Positions 8,019 through 17,063 are shown, counted from the first letter of the stretch. The stretch: DNA of 59,517 nucleotides from Rhodanobacter thiooxydans LCS2 (GCF_000264375.1 NZ_AJXW01000015.1:1-59517), one strand, 5' to 3'. Notes: generated by a model not told the origin, from the sequence alone. Numbers and translations: made by a program.

Positions 8019-8294
8019 ATGTCGTTCGCCATTCAGCACGATCGCCTTGCCCATCGCTTCGAAACGCACGTGGATGGCGAGCTATGCCTGCTCGATTACA
8101 CCCTGGCCGCTGACGTGATGACGATCACCCGTACGGAAGTGCCAGCCGTGGTGGGCGGGCGCGGCATCGCCGCTGCCCTGGTGCAGGAGGCACTGGCGGC
8201 GGCGCGCGCCGAAGGCTGGAAGGTGGTGCCGGCCTGCTCGTATGCTGCCGCGTGGATGCAGCGGCATCCGGCATACCACGACCTGCTCGGCTGA
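8019..8294 (+). CDS. YidJ/YjdJ-type small GNAT acetyltransferase
   Basis: This 91-residue protein belongs to the minimal GNAT group (DUF-type N-acetyltransferase, as in human NATD1 and E. coli YjdJ). It shows a cofactor-binding core (TEVPAVVGGRGIAAALVQEALAAARAEGWKVVPACSYAAAWMQRHPAYHDLL), with Arg/Gly-x-Gly for the CoA pyrophosphate and a conserved Cys and Tyr near the end. The family is about 90-100 residues, so it is full length. The acceptor substrate is not known. An AGAGGGAG ribosome site precedes the ATG. Confidence 0.85.
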   Translation: MSFAIQHDRLAHRFETHVDGELCLLDYTLAADVMTITRTEVPAVVGGRGIAAALVQEALAAARAEGWKVVPACSYAAAWMQRHPAYHDLLG

Positions 8295-8315
8295 GTTCCT
8301 GCCGCGGAGATACGC

Positions 8316-9008
8316 ATGGAAAAAAAACCGGCAGGGGCGGCATCGGACGCAACGAAGCTGCATGGTTGGCGGCCGTGGCATTTCGTGAAGGGCCGGCCAT
8401 GGATGATCGCGGCGCTGGCCATCCTCGTCGCCTGCATGGTGGTGTTGTCGGGTTTCGGCATGCGCCCGACCACCGCGTTGCTGCTCGGCTTCGACCTGGC
8501 CGCGGTGGTCTACCTGGGCAGCCTGGCGCGCCTGTTCAACCGAGCCACGCCGGACCACATGCGCAGCCGGGCGCAGATGCTGGATATCGGGCGCTGGGGC
8601 GTGTTGTGGGGCGGCGTGCTGTTGTCCGCGGTGGTGCTGGCCGCGCTGGGCAACGAACTGCACGCGGCCAAGGGAGGCGGCATGCTGGCGCTGACGGTCG
8701 GTGTGCTCAGCGTGGTCCTCAGCTGGCTGTTCCTCAACATGATGTTCGCGCTGCACTATGCGCATGGCTACTACGGCGATCTCGGCGGCAAGCATGCCGG
8801 ACTGGAGTTTCCCGATACGCCCAGGCCCGACTACTGGGATTTCGCCTACTTCTCGATCGTGATCGGCATGACCTTCCAGGTCTCCGACGTGCAGATCAGC
8901 AGCAAGTACCTGCGCCGCGTGGTACTGCTGCACAGCGTTATCTCGTTCTTCTTCAACGTTTTCATCATCGCGATCACGGTGAATATCGTGGCTGGGCAGA
9001 GCGGCTGA
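8316..9008 (+). CDS. DUF1345 integral membrane protein
   Basis: This 230-residue protein has five or six membrane segments. It carries the DUF1345 signature near the C-terminus: FAYFSIVIGMTFQVSDVQISSKYLRRVVLLHSVISFFFNVFIIAITVNI. The start follows a purine-rich GCGGAG site. The family is common in bacteria and has no established function. It stands between the small acetyltransferase and the MxKDx protein with no obvious operon partner. Confidence 0.85.
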   Translation: MEKKPAGAASDATKLHGWRPWHFVKGRPWMIAALAILVACMVVLSGFGMRPTTALLLGFDLAAVVYLGSLARLFNRATPDHMRSRAQMLDIGRWGVLWGGVLLSAVVLAALGNELHAAKGGGMLALTVGVLSVVLSWLFLNMMFALHYAHGYYGDLGGKHAGLEFPDTPRPDYWDFAYFSIVIGMTFQVSDVQISSKYLRRVVLLHSVISFFFNVFIIAITVNIVAGQSG

Positions 9009-9098
9009 ACCGCGCCGGGTAACCGCCGGCCGGCCGGCGGCGAAGGAAGCGAGGGGGCGGCGTGGCCGTTTCCCCTTCTTTCTCTCGAGGATCTTCCG

Positions 9099-9341
9099 AT
9101 GAACGCACGACTTGCCACTCTCCTCGCCGCCGCTATGGCCTGCGGCCTCGCCACCGCAACCGCGTTTGCGCAGGACGCGATGGCTGCCAGCTCAAGCACG
9201 GCAATGGCGCACGACGCCATGCAAAAAACCTCCATGAAGCATGACGCCATGAAGCATGGCGCGATGAAGCACGATGCAATGAAACACGACGCGATGAAGC
9301 ATGACGTGATGAAGGGCGATGCGATGAAGTCCGGCGGCTGA
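9099..9341 (+). CDS. Secreted pentapeptide MxKDx-repeat protein
   Basis: This 80-residue protein has a signal peptide (MNARLATLLAAAMACGLATATAFA, cut after AFA). About ten tandem five-residue units follow, close to M-K-H-D-A (SMKHDAMKHGAMKHDAMKHD and similar). The type is known as the pentapeptide MXKDX repeat protein. The regular Met, His and Asp suggest binding of a transition metal such as copper or nickel in the periplasm, but this is inference. The repeat is also visible in DNA as 15-bp units, so length variation by slippage is likely. GGATCTTCCG upstream supplies a modest ribosome site. Confidence 0.8.
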   Translation: MNARLATLLAAAMACGLATATAFAQDAMAASSSTAMAHDAMQKTSMKHDAMKHGAMKHDAMKHDAMKHDVMKGDAMKSGG

Positions 9342-9434
9342 GCGTCCGCCGCCGGCAGGCGCAACTGCCGGCGGCTTCTGCGGCGCAGCGCACAGGCGGA
9401 TACTTGGCGGGTTTCCACTGCAGGCCACCATGCC

Positions 9435-10502
9435 ATGCAAACCGCGTTCGCCAGCCGGCTCGGCATCGAGCATCCGCTGATCCAGGCTCCGATGTCCGGC
9501 TCGACGCCACCGGCGCTGGTGGCTGCCGTATCGAACGCGGGTGCGCTGGGTGCGCTTGGCGCCGGCTATCTCGAACCGCAGGCGATCCTCGACCAGGCGG
9601 CACAAATCCGGGCGCTCGGTGAGCGGCCGTATGCGATAGGCCTGTTCGTGCTGCCGGACGAGTTCGAGGCCGACGTGGCCGCGGTGGCGAAGGCACGCGC
9701 ACAGCTCGATGCGCTGATGGCGCGCGAAGGTCTCGACGTGCGCACCAGCCTGCCGTCGCGCTGGGCGCCGCGCTTCTCCGAGCAGTTCGCCGCGTTGTGC
9801 GAGGCGCGCCCGGCGGTGGCGATCTTCGCGTTCGGAGTGATTGCTCCGGCGCAGATGCGTGAGCTGCACCGCCGCGACATCTATGTGATCGGCACCGCCA
9901 CCACGGTGGCTGAGGTGCGCGCCTGGGCCGAGGCCGGCGCCGACGCGGTATCCATGCAGGGCGCCGAGGCTGGCGGCCATCGCGGCAGCTTCCTGCACGA
10001 GGCCGAGGACGCGATGATCGGCTTGTTCGCACTGCTGCCGCTGGCCGTGCGCGCGGTCGACATTCCGCTGATCGCCGCCGGCGGCATCATGGACGGCCGC
10101 GGCCTGCTGGCGGCCGAGGTGCTCGGCGCGGCGGCCAGCCAGCTCGGCACCGCCTTCCTCACCTGCCCGGAGTGTTCGGCGGCCGAGGCGTGGAAGCGCG
10201 ACCTGCCGCTGGTCGAGGAACATCGGGTCACCACCATCCGCGGCTTCTCCGGTCGCGCCGCCCGCGGCCTGCGCAACCGCTTCGTCGAGGCCATGCCCGA
10301 GGCGTCGCAGGGCTTGCCGTACCCGGTGCTGAACGCGCTCACCGCACCGTTGCGCCGCGCCGCCGCCGAAGCCGGCCGGGGCGACCTGCTGTCCGAATGG
10401 TGCGGCCAGGCCGCGGGCCTGGTGCGCCCGCAACCCGCCGCCGAACTGGTGGCGCGGCTGATGCACGAATACCGGCTGGCCAGGCGTGCGCTGGCGGGTT
10501 GA
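9435..10502 (+). CDS. NAD(P)H-dependent flavin oxidoreductase / nitronate monooxygenase
   Basis: This 355-residue TIM-barrel flavoprotein belongs to the 2-nitropropane dioxygenase group and oxidises nitronates with FMN and O2. Recognisable parts are the start IEHPLIQAPMSG, the FMN-binding QGAEAGGHRGSF block, and PLIAAGGIMDGRGLLAAEVLGAAASQLGTAFL. The His in AGGHRG corresponds to the usual catalytic base. Related proteins with the same fold include enoyl-ACP reductase FabK and anonymous oxidoreductases, so the physiological substrate is uncertain. It probably detoxifies 3-nitropropionate-like compounds. An ATG five bases earlier is out of frame. Confidence 0.88.
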   Translation: MQTAFASRLGIEHPLIQAPMSGSTPPALVAAVSNAGALGALGAGYLEPQAILDQAAQIRALGERPYAIGLFVLPDEFEADVAAVAKARAQLDALMAREGLDVRTSLPSRWAPRFSEQFAALCEARPAVAIFAFGVIAPAQMRELHRRDIYVIGTATTVAEVRAWAEAGADAVSMQGAEAGGHRGSFLHEAEDAMIGLFALLPLAVRAVDIPLIAAGGIMDGRGLLAAEVLGAAASQLGTAFLTCPECSAAEAWKRDLPLVEEHRVTTIRGFSGRAARGLRNRFVEAMPEASQGLPYPVLNALTAPLRRAAAEAGRGDLLSEWCGQAAGLVRPQPAAELVARLMHEYRLARRALAG

Positions 10503-10554
10503 GCGAGCGCAGCTGCGGGCCGCCCGCCTTGACGTGCCGTTGCGGTTGCGCGGT

Positions 10555-10560
10555 TATACT
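10555..10560 (+). promoter_or_regulatory. Candidate -10 element upstream of rsfS
   Basis: TATACT is a near-perfect -10 hexamer in a GC-rich region, 48 bp before the rsfS start. The best -35 match, TTGACG at 10529-10534, is 20 bp away. That is longer than the usual 16-18 bp, so the pair may not work together. Confidence 0.45.
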
Positions 10561-10607
10561 GCGGCCGCGCCATTTCGCGCTGCGATCCCGCATCGAGGCC
10601 CATCCTC

Positions 10608-10994
10608 TTGAGCACAGCCCGTACCCACAAGGCCGTCACCACGGCCGCCCTGCGCAAGTCGGTCATCGACGCGCTCGAAGAACTGAAGGCCAAGGACGTG
10701 CGCGAGATCGACGTCCGCGGCAAGACCTCCATCGCCGACCTGCTGGTGATCGCCTCCGGCACCTCGGCCCGCCACGTCAAATCCATCGCCGACGAAGTGG
10801 GCAAGTTCGCCAAGAAGGCGGGCGTGATGCCGCTGGGCGTGGAAGGCGAGGCGGAAGGCGAATGGGTGCTGGTCGACCTGGGCGACGTGATCGTCCACGT
10901 GATGCTGCCGCGCATCCGCGAGTTCTACGGCCTGGAGCGGCTGTGGACGGTGGGTGACCACGGGCACGAAGCCGACGCCGCACAAGCGGGCTGA
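10608..10994 (+). CDS. rsfS: Ribosomal silencing factor RsfS
   Basis: This is the 128-residue Iojap/RsfS protein, which binds ribosomal protein L14 (uL14) and blocks subunit joining during starvation. Conserved segments include [15 protein letters not shown], a block near [19 protein letters not shown], and [30 protein letters not shown]. The start is TTG at 10608, with GAGG ten bases upstream; no ATG fits. It is followed after 14 bp by rlmH, the conserved rsfS-rlmH order. The next two genes, a GNAT and maf, probably share the transcript. Confidence 0.95.
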   Translation: MSTARTHKAVTTAALRKSVIDALEELKAKDVREIDVRGKTSIADLLVIASGTSARHVKSIADEVGKFAKKAGVMPLGVEGEAEGEWVLVDLGDVIVHVMLPRIREFYGLERLWTVGDHGHEADAAQAG

Positions 10995-11008
10995 GCCCAA
11001 CTCCCGGC

Positions 11009-11479
11009 ATGCGCGCGCGCCTGATCGCGGTCGGTGAACGCATGCCCGGCTGGGTGGCGGAGGGCTTCGCCGAATACCGCAAGCGGCTGTCGCACGAACT
11101 GCCGCTGGAGCTGATCGAACTGAAGCCAGGCAACCGCGGCAAGGGCCGCGACGATGCGCGGGCGATCCAGGATGAGGGCACGGCGATCCTCGCGGCGCTG
11201 CCGCACGACATCCACGTCGTCGCGCTCGATGGCCGTGGCAAGCCGTGGTCCAGCGAGGAGCTGGCCGCGCAGCTGGCGAAGTGGCGCATGGCCGGGCGTG
11301 ACCTGGCGTTCCTGATCGGTGGCCCCGACGGCCACGCGCCCGAGGTGCTGGCGCGCGCCGAGCAGCGCTGGTCGCTGGGTCCGCTCACCTTGCCGCACAT
11401 GCTGGTGCGGCTGGTGCTGGCCGAGCAGTTGTATCGCGCCACCACGATCGCGTCCGGTCACCCGTATCATCGTGCCTGA
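11009..11479 (+). CDS. rlmH: 23S rRNA pseudouridine-1915 N3-methyltransferase RlmH
   Basis: This 156-residue SPOUT methyltransferase methylates pseudouridine 1915 in helix 69 of 23S rRNA using SAM, on assembled 70S ribosomes. The knot signature FLIGGPDGHAPEVL and the C-terminal LTLPHMLVRLVLAEQLYRA followed by GHPYHRA are the family hallmarks. Length equals that of the E. coli enzyme (155). It sits directly after rsfS. Confidence 0.97.
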   Translation: MRARLIAVGERMPGWVAEGFAEYRKRLSHELPLELIELKPGNRGKGRDDARAIQDEGTAILAALPHDIHVVALDGRGKPWSSEELAAQLAKWRMAGRDLAFLIGGPDGHAPEVLARAEQRWSLGPLTLPHMLVRLVLAEQLYRATTIASGHPYHRA

Positions 11480-11501
11480 CCTCCCCCGGAACCTGCCCGC
11501 C

Positions 11502-11951
11502 ATGTCCTTCGTGATCCGCCAGGCCACCATGCTCGACCTCGACACGCTGGCGCCGCTGTTCGACGGCTACCGCCAGTTCTACGGCCAGCCGGCGGACCTG
11601 GCGCGGGCGCGGGATTTCCTGGCGGAACGCTTCCACCACCACGAATCGCTGGTCCTGCTGGCGCTGGGCGAGCATGGCGCGGGATTTGGTTTCACCCAGC
11701 TGTATCCGTTGTTTTCCTCGGTGCGCACCGTGCGCACCTGGCTGCTCAATGACCTGTTCGTGGCCGCGACGGCGCGGCGGCAAGGCGTGGGGGCCGCGTT
11801 GCTGAAGGCGGCCGCGGAGCATGCGCACGCGCTGGGCGCGGCCAGCCTGTCGCTGTCCACCGCGCTGGACAACGCGCCGGCGCAGGCACTGTACGAGTCG
11901 CTGGGCTGGCAGCGCGACCACCAGTTCTGCGAATACAGCCTGGCGTTGTGA
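11502..11951 (+). CDS. GNAT family N-acetyltransferase
   Basis: This is a 149-residue GNAT with the usual order of motifs: N-terminal [23 protein letters not shown], central [27 protein letters not shown] with the R/Q-x-x-G-x-G/A pyrophosphate loop, and C-terminal [19 protein letters not shown]. Similar proteins are annotated as acetyltransferases of unknown acceptor, some related to diamine acetylation. The ATG at 11502 is preferred over upstream in-frame codons, which lie inside rlmH. Its TGA overlaps the GTG of maf, so the two are coupled. Confidence 0.88.
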   Translation: MSFVIRQATMLDLDTLAPLFDGYRQFYGQPADLARARDFLAERFHHHESLVLLALGEHGAGFGFTQLYPLFSSVRTVRTWLLNDLFVAATARRQGVGAALLKAAAEHAHALGAASLSLSTALDNAPAQALYESLGWQRDHQFCEYSLAL

Positions 11952-12532
11952 CGCCGGTGCTCTACCTCGCTTCGCAATCGCCGCGCCGGCGCCAACTGCT
12001 CGATCAGCTCGGCGTGGATTTCGCCGTGCTCGACGTCGACGTGCCCGAGCAGCGCGCACCCGGCGAATCACCGCGGGACTACGTGAGCCGGGTGGCATGC
12101 GACAAGGCACGCGCCGGCCTCGCTGCGCTGGTACACGCGGGCGACGCACTGGTCCTCGGCGCGGACACCGAAGTGGTGCTGGACGACGAGGTGTTCGGCA
12201 AGCCGCGCGATGCCGCCGATGCGGCCGCGATGCTGCGCCGGCTGTCGGGCCGCACGCATGCGGTGATCTCGGCGGTATGGCTGGTCGGCACCCGCGGCGA
12301 GCAGGGCGAGGTGTGCGTATCGCAGGTGCGCTTCGCCACGCTGGACGAAGCGGCCATCGCCGCCTATGTCGCCACCGGCGAGCCGTTCGGCAAGGCCGGC
12401 GCGTATGCGATCCAGGGCCGCGGCGCGGCGATGGTCGCGCACCTCGACGGCAGTTATTCCGGGGTGATGGGCCTGCCGCTGTTCGAGACCGCGCGGCTGC
12501 TGCGCGCTGGCGGGATCAGCCAGGCGGGTTGA
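11948..12532 (+). CDS. maf: Maf-like nucleotide pyrophosphatase (dTTP/UTP type)
   Basis: This 194-residue protein hydrolyses non-canonical and canonical nucleoside triphosphates to monophosphates. It has the Maf signature [14 protein letters not shown] at the start, the [12 protein letters not shown] metal/base region, [21 protein letters not shown], and [17 protein letters not shown] with the catalytic Lys and Gln. The pattern fits the YhdE-like dTTP/UTPase branch. Translation starts at a GTG that overlaps the GNAT stop. Its 3' end overlaps the convergent CPBP gene by 17 bp. Confidence 0.93.
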   Translation: MTPVLYLASQSPRRRQLLDQLGVDFAVLDVDVPEQRAPGESPRDYVSRVACDKARAGLAALVHAGDALVLGADTEVVLDDEVFGKPRDAADAAAMLRRLSGRTHAVISAVWLVGTRGEQGEVCVSQVRFATLDEAAIAAYVATGEPFGKAGAYAIQGRGAAMVAHLDGSYSGVMGLPLFETARLLRAGGISQAG

Positions 12533-13343
12533 TCGCCACGAACCAGGCGGCGGTGGCCAGCAGGTTGTTGACGCCATGCGCCAGCACCGCCGGCCAGATC
12601 GAGCCCGCACGCAGGCGCAGGCCGGCCAGCAGCAGTGCCAGCAACAGCAGGTTGGGCAGCGCGTACCACTGGTACTCCAGCCCGGGCAGATGCACCAGCG
12701 CGAACAGCAGCGAGCTGGCGGCCACCGCCCAGCCGACCGGCCAGCGCTTCATAAGCGCCGACAGCAGCACGCCGCGGAACAGCAGTTCCTCCACCAGCGG
12801 CCCCACGACCACCACCACCAGCAGTAGTGGCAGGCGCAGGCCCAGCGGAGTACGCCCGCCGATCTGCTGGATGTCCTGGGTCACCGTGTGGCCCTGGGCC
12901 AGCCACTCGGTCAACAGCGCACCGAGGAACGGTGCCGCCAGTCCGACCAGCACCGCCAGCGCGAAGAACAGCGGTTGGCGCGGCGGCGTGAAGCCGAAAC
13001 CCGGCGGCTGTGCCAGCGGCCACAGCGCCGGCCAGGTGCGGCGAGCCAGCCACAGGGTCAGCGGCGCGGCCACGCCGAGCGAGAGTATCGCCAGCAGTGC
13101 CTGCATCGCAGGCTGCGTCAGCGTCGTGCGGATGGTTGCCTCGATGTCCGGGCCGCCGTCGCGCAAAGCCGCCGTCACCGCGATCGCCGACGCGAACAGG
13201 AAGCTGACGGCGAACTGCAGCGCGAAGTAGGTGACGATGATGCCCACGGTGGCGCGCAGGCCGGGCGCGGCGTGGTCGGTATGCGGTGGGTGTGGCGAAT
13301 CCTGAGGCGACAGTGGCGAGACCTCGGTGCTGCTGATTTGCAT
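12516..13343 (-). CDS. CPBP family intramembrane glutamic endopeptidase
   Basis: This 275-residue polytopic membrane protein has about seven hydrophobic segments. It has the three CPBP (Abi/CAAX protease-like) motifs: [10 protein letters not shown] (EExxxR), LFALVHLP (FxxxH) and [10 protein letters not shown] (HxxxN), which build the intramembrane active site. Bacterial members act in peptide maturation or self-immunity, and the substrate here is unknown. The N-terminal 40 residues are Ser/Pro/His-rich and probably cytoplasmic. It overlaps the end of maf tail to tail. Confidence 0.9.
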   Translation of the reverse strand: MQISSTEVSPLSPQDSPHPPHTDHAAPGLRATVGIIVTYFALQFAVSFLFASAIAVTAALRDGGPDIEATIRTTLTQPAMQALLAILSLGVAAPLTLWLARRTWPALWPLAQPPGFGFTPPRQPLFFALAVLVGLAAPFLGALLTEWLAQGHTVTQDIQQIGGRTPLGLRLPLLLVVVVVGPLVEELLFRGVLLSALMKRWPVGWAVAASSLLFALVHLPGLEYQWYALPNLLLLALLLAGLRLRAGSIWPAVLAHGVNNLLATAAWFVAINPPG

Positions 13344-13462
13344 GTGGTGACCATGCCTGAGGCGGGGAACGGCGCAAGCGACGCCTTCAAGCTAGTGGCT
13401 GGCAGGCCGGCCGCGCAACCCTGCCGATCGGCAGGATCGCGCGCAGCCTGCGGACCGGGTGC

Positions 13463-13852
13463 TCAGACCAGCATCGCGCGGCCGACGCCGACGCAGGCCA
13501 GCACCAGCAAGGCGGCCCAGCCGGACATGCCGACCAGGTAGCCGGGGCCGCGTCTGGCCGGATCCTTCAGGTAGGCCAGCGCATACCACACGCGGCCGGC
13601 GACCCACACCAGCCCGGCCACTCCGGCCCAACCGCTGAACCCGTAGTGCGCCGCCAGCCACAGCGTGGGCAGGAACATCACCGTGTTCTCCAGCGTGTTC
13701 ATCTGCACCCGGTAGGCGCGCTCGAATGCGGGGTGCCCGCTGGTGGCCGGCGCCTTGATGGCGTATTTGCCGCGGGCATGGCCGACGGCCCACATGGTGC
13801 CGAACAGCAACAGCACGGTGAGCAGGGTAACCAGGGCGGGCAGGTGGGTCAT
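13463..13852 (-). CDS. MAPEG family membrane protein
   Basis: This 129-residue membrane protein has four hydrophobic helices. It carries the MAPEG pattern ERAYRVQMNTLENTVMFLPTLWLAA followed by AGLVWVAGRVWYALAYLKDPARRGPGYLVG. The family covers eicosanoid and glutathione metabolism enzymes in animals. Bacterial members may be membrane-bound glutathione transferases or peroxidases. The Arg/Asn pair of the second helix (QMNTLEN) is conserved. No operon partner is evident. Confidence 0.87.
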   Translation of the reverse strand: MTHLPALVTLLTVLLLFGTMWAVGHARGKYAIKAPATSGHPAFERAYRVQMNTLENTVMFLPTLWLAAHYGFSGWAGVAGLVWVAGRVWYALAYLKDPARRGPGYLVGMSGWAALLVLACVGVGRAMLV

Positions 13853-13976
13853 GCTGGAATCCTCACAAGGGGTCGCCTACTTTAGCGGCAGCGCGCGGCG
13901 TGGCGTGACCCTGGCCGACGCGTTATCGTCGCCCCCGCGGCGTCGGGGCGGATGCATCAGTCAACGAGGGGTTCCT

Positions 13977-14834
13977 ATGGATTGGCGGAAAGGCGGCAGC
14001 AGCAGCAACGTGGAGGTCGACAGCGGCGGCGGTGGTCCGCGCTTCGGCGGCGGCGGGCGGATGGGCCTGGGGGGTCTGATCGTGCTGGCATTGCTGGGCT
14101 GGATCTTCTTCAAGAATCCGCTGGCGCTGCTGGACCAGAGCGGCGGCCTGCCGGGCGCCCAGACGCAGACCGGGCAACCCGTCCAGGTTGATCCCGAGCA
14201 GCAGGCTTTCGTCAGCGCGATCCTGCATTCGACCGAGCAGAGTTGGGGCGCGATCTTCCAGGCGCATGGCGCGACCTATGTCGAGCCCAAGCTGCACCTG
14301 TTCAGCGGCGGCGTGAACACGGCCTGCGGCGGCGCCAGTACGGCGGTGGGGCCGTTCTATTGTCCGGGCGACCAGAAAGTGTACCTGGACCTGGCGTTCT
14401 TCCAGCAACTGCAGGACGAGCTGCACTCCTCCGGCGATTTCGCCCGCGCCTACGTGATCGCGCACGAGGTGGGCCATCACGTGCAGAAGCTGACCGGGGT
14501 GTTCGACAAGGTGCGCCAGCTGCAACAGCGCGGTGAGCCGATGGATGGCGCCGACGGCCTGTCGGTGCGGCAGGAACTGCAGGCGGATTGCTACGCCGGC
14601 GTGTGGGCGAACCACAGTCAGCAGGAGCTGAACTGGCTGCAGCCGGGCGACATCGAGTCGGCGCTCAACGCGGCCAGCCACATCGGCGACGATGCCCTGC
14701 AGCAGCAGGCGCAGGGCCGCGTGCGCCCGGACACCTTCACCCACGGCACCTCGGCGCAGCGGGTGAAGTGGTTCAAGGCCGGTTTCGGCAGCGGCGACGT
14801 CGCCCAGTGCAACACCTTCGCCGGCGAGCCATGA
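13977..14834 (+). CDS. Neutral zinc metallopeptidase, YpfJ family
   Basis: This 285-residue predicted membrane-anchored peptidase (DUF/Zn_peptidase, YpfJ) starts MDWRKGG, the usual opening of the family. A Gly-rich linker precedes one TM near residues 36-55 (LGGLIVLALLGWIFF). The catalytic region contains YVIAHEVGHHVQKL (HExxH) and, about 45 residues later, RQELQADCYAGVWAN, whose Glu/Asp would give the third zinc ligand. A conserved Cys pair occurs around CGGASTAVGPFYCPGDQ. The longer open frame from 13743 reads through the preceding intergenic region and is not preferred. Confidence 0.9.
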   Translation: MDWRKGGSSSNVEVDSGGGGPRFGGGGRMGLGGLIVLALLGWIFFKNPLALLDQSGGLPGAQTQTGQPVQVDPEQQAFVSAILHSTEQSWGAIFQAHGATYVEPKLHLFSGGVNTACGGASTAVGPFYCPGDQKVYLDLAFFQQLQDELHSSGDFARAYVIAHEVGHHVQKLTGVFDKVRQLQQRGEPMDGADGLSVRQELQADCYAGVWANHSQQELNWLQPGDIESALNAASHIGDDALQQQAQGRVRPDTFTHGTSAQRVKWFKAGFGSGDVAQCNTFAGEP

Positions 14835-14995
14835 GCACGCAAGCGTTCAACCTTGGTTGGGCGCTTTCCGCATTTCCTCCCCTGCATCGCAGAGGAGGAC
14901 AGGGAGGGGTAGCTCTTGCTTCCCTGCTGCGCAACGAATCTTCACTGCTCTAGAATCTGCCTTCTGCGCGCCTCGGGGCGCCTCCGGCCGCTTCG

Positions 14996-15382
14996 ATGGA
15001 ACATCCCTGCCTGCGTTGCGGTGCCTGCTGCGCGTACTTTCGCGTGGCATTTCATTGGTCGGAAGCGGAAGCCTTCCTCGGCGGCAACGTACCGCCCGAG
15101 CTGACCGAGAAGCTCGATCCGCACCGGCTGGCGATGCGCGGCACCAACGCCGCACAGCCGCGCTGCGTGGCGTTGCGCGGCACGGTGGGCGAAGCGGCGC
15201 ATTGCGGCATCTATCCGCAGCGGCCATCGGTATGCCGCGAGGTGCAGCCCTCGTGGGAGTTCGGCACGGCCAGTCCGCAGTGCGACAAGGCGCGCCTCGC
15301 GCACGGGCTGCCGGTGCTGACGCCCGAGGATTGGCTCGACCCGTTCGACGCCGGCGAGCCGCCACTGCCGCAGAGCGCCTGA
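14996..15382 (+). CDS. YkgJ family cysteine-cluster protein
   Basis: This 128-residue protein has the zinc/iron-binding cysteine cluster CLRCGACCAYF at the very N-terminus. Further cysteines occur around RCVALRG, HCGIYPQRPSVCREV and PQCDKARL. The family (UPF0153, YkgJ) is widespread and uncharacterised, and metal or Fe-S binding is likely. A TAGAAT hexamer lies 40 bp upstream, with no good -35. Confidence 0.88.
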   Translation: MEHPCLRCGACCAYFRVAFHWSEAEAFLGGNVPPELTEKLDPHRLAMRGTNAAQPRCVALRGTVGEAAHCGIYPQRPSVCREVQPSWEFGTASPQCDKARLAHGLPVLTPEDWLDPFDAGEPPLPQSA

Positions 15383-15467
15383 GCGCGCTGCCGCCTCCGA
15401 AACCGCAGGAGAGGGACGCCCGCCACCGCCATTGGGTGACGGGCATCCTGGTTGCCCGGGAGCCCGT

Positions 15468-17063
15468 TTATAGACAGCCCGGGAACTTGAACGACGCGAT
15501 GCGCGTGTTCCAGTTGAACGAGCCGGTGTTCTTCAGGTACTCGGTGGTGTACCAGAACGTGCAGTCATCGACCGGGTCGACCGTCATCGCGCTGTAGTCG
15601 CCCCAGCGCGACAGGTTGTTGCCGCTCTGCGAGCCCAGCCCCGCGATGATGCTGTTCTCCGCTTCCAACGTGTTCAGCGGGTCGCTGGCCAGGCGGCCGG
15701 TGTAGCGGATCGCCGGGTGCAGCGCGCTGCTGGATACGCTGTAGCCGAGCGCCATGTTGCCCTGCTTGTCCATCGCCACCGAGCCCATCCAGCGGAAGCT
15801 GGTGTCCGGCGAGAAGGTGGACTGCTGGTACACCACCGGCGTGGTGCCCGGGCTGCGGATCTCGTACCAGCGCACGCCGGTGTAAGGGTTCTTGCGCGAG
15901 GTGCCGACCTGCACCGAATGGTTGACCACCAGCGACTCGTGAGTGCCGAAGTTGCGGTAGGCCAGGCGGAACATCAGGCGATCGCCCAGCGAGTCCAGCT
16001 TTTGCCGCGTACCGTACTGCGGGATGCAGCTGCCGCCGCGGCAGGCGGTGGCGAAGGCGGCCACCGGAATGTTGAGCGGACCGCTCAACGAGGTGTTGGC
16101 GCTGTTCGCCCAGTCCACATGGAATTTCCACAGGTTCACCGAATTGCTGGTGAAGTTCAGCATGTAGTTCGGCGAGCCGGCCGGCGGCGCGGTGGCGCCG
16201 TCGAGGTCGGCCGGCAGCACGCCGCCGTAGCTGGTGGACAACTGGAAGCACTGCTGGGTGGCCGCGTGGCCGCTCAACATCGCAGTGCGGTCGTAGGCGC
16301 ACAGCTTGGCACCCTGGAACGTACTGGTGAACATGTTGAAGGTCTCGTAGTAGCCGTCCGGCCAGACGCCCATCTTCGGATAGTCGGGAAAGACGCTGCC
16401 GTAGGAGAAGGCATAGCGGTAGTACGCGCCGGTGGCGTCGCTGGTGGCCGATACCGCCACGCACTGGTAGTAAGGCGTGGCGCTGACGGCGAACTGCGAG
16501 ATGACCCAGCGGTTGGCGGCCTTGTCGTAGACCACCACGGCATCGCCGTCGTTGTCGACCTCGCAGGGGCCGCCAAAGCCGGCCCACAGGGTGTTGCTCG
16601 GCACCGGGCCGTAGGTCACTGCCTTGCTGGCCTTGTCGAACACTGCGAACCCGGTGTTGACGATCTGCACGTACTGGGTGGCGCCTACCGCGCCGTTCGT
16701 ATCCGGCGGCGCGCTGTTGACGCTGAACGTGCCCTGCGGGCCACTGAAGCCCTGGCCGACGCCTTCGAAACCGGCACCCAACGCGGGCGCAAACGCCCCG
16801 GTGATGGTGTGTTGCACGGCGCCGTCGGTCTGGTTGCCGGGAGCCAGCGGCGGCAGCGGATGCAACGGATGAATGCGGGGACTCTTGGAGAAATCTTCCG
16901 GTCGCGGCATCGTGCCGCGCAGGGAGCGCAAGGTGTCGTGTTTCACGGCAGGCGTCACTTCCACTTTCGGCGCTGCGTTTTCGGCGAAGGCCTGGCTGCT
17001 TGTCGCCAGACCGAAAACGGCGCCCAGCGCGATGCTCAAGGCTGTCAAGTTTCGTGATGACAT
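15468..17063 (-). CDS. Secreted protein, predicted propeller-like, C-terminal CTFWYT motif
   Basis: This 531-residue exported protein has a signal peptide (MSSRNLTALSIALGAVFGLATSSQAFA) and a strong GGAGAGGAACCT ribosome site at the chosen start; the longer frame to 17174 lacks both. A Pro-rich N-terminal linker follows. The large domain has repeated blocks such as PPDTNGAVGATQYVQIVNTGFAVFDK, DGDAVVVYDKAANRWVISQFA and FRWMGSVAMDKQGNMALGYS, which read like blades of a beta-propeller. It ends with DDCTFWYTTEYL and W-TRI-SFKFPGC. I recall this ending in secreted proteins of Acidobacteria and other soil bacteria. There are at least six Cys, probably disulfide-bonded. No enzymatic motif is seen and the function is unknown. 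Confidence 0.8.
   Translation of the reverse strand: MSSRNLTALSIALGAVFGLATSSQAFAENAAPKVEVTPAVKHDTLRSLRGTMPRPEDFSKSPRIHPLHPLPPLAPGNQTDGAVQHTITGAFAPALGAGFEGVGQGFSGPQGTFSVNSAPPDTNGAVGATQYVQIVNTGFAVFDKASKAVTYGPVPSNTLWAGFGGPCEVDNDGDAVVVYDKAANRWVISQFAVSATPYYQCVAVSATSDATGAYYRYAFSYGSVFPDYPKMGVWPDGYYETFNMFTSTFQGAKLCAYDRTAMLSGHAATQQCFQLSTSYGGVLPADLDGATAPPAGSPNYMLNFTSNSVNLWKFHVDWANSANTSLSGPLNIPVAAFATACRGGSCIPQYGTRQKLDSLGDRLMFRLAYRNFGTHESLVVNHSVQVGTSRKNPYTGVRWYEIRSPGTTPVVYQQSTFSPDTSFRWMGSVAMDKQGNMALGYSVSSSALHPAIRYTGRLASDPLNTLEAENSIIAGLGSQSGNNLSRWGDYSAMTVDPVDDCTFWYTTEYLKNTGSFNWNTRIASFKFPGCL

Noticed and set aside
10529..10560. Full promoter for rsfS using TTGACG with TATACT
   Set aside because: The 20-bp gap is outside the normal range, so only the -10 was reported.
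14850..14995. Possible hairpin or small RNA with CCTCCCCTG/CAGGGAGGGG
   Set aside because: The arms are separated by a long loop and no T tail or promoter is seen; not enough to call an RNA.
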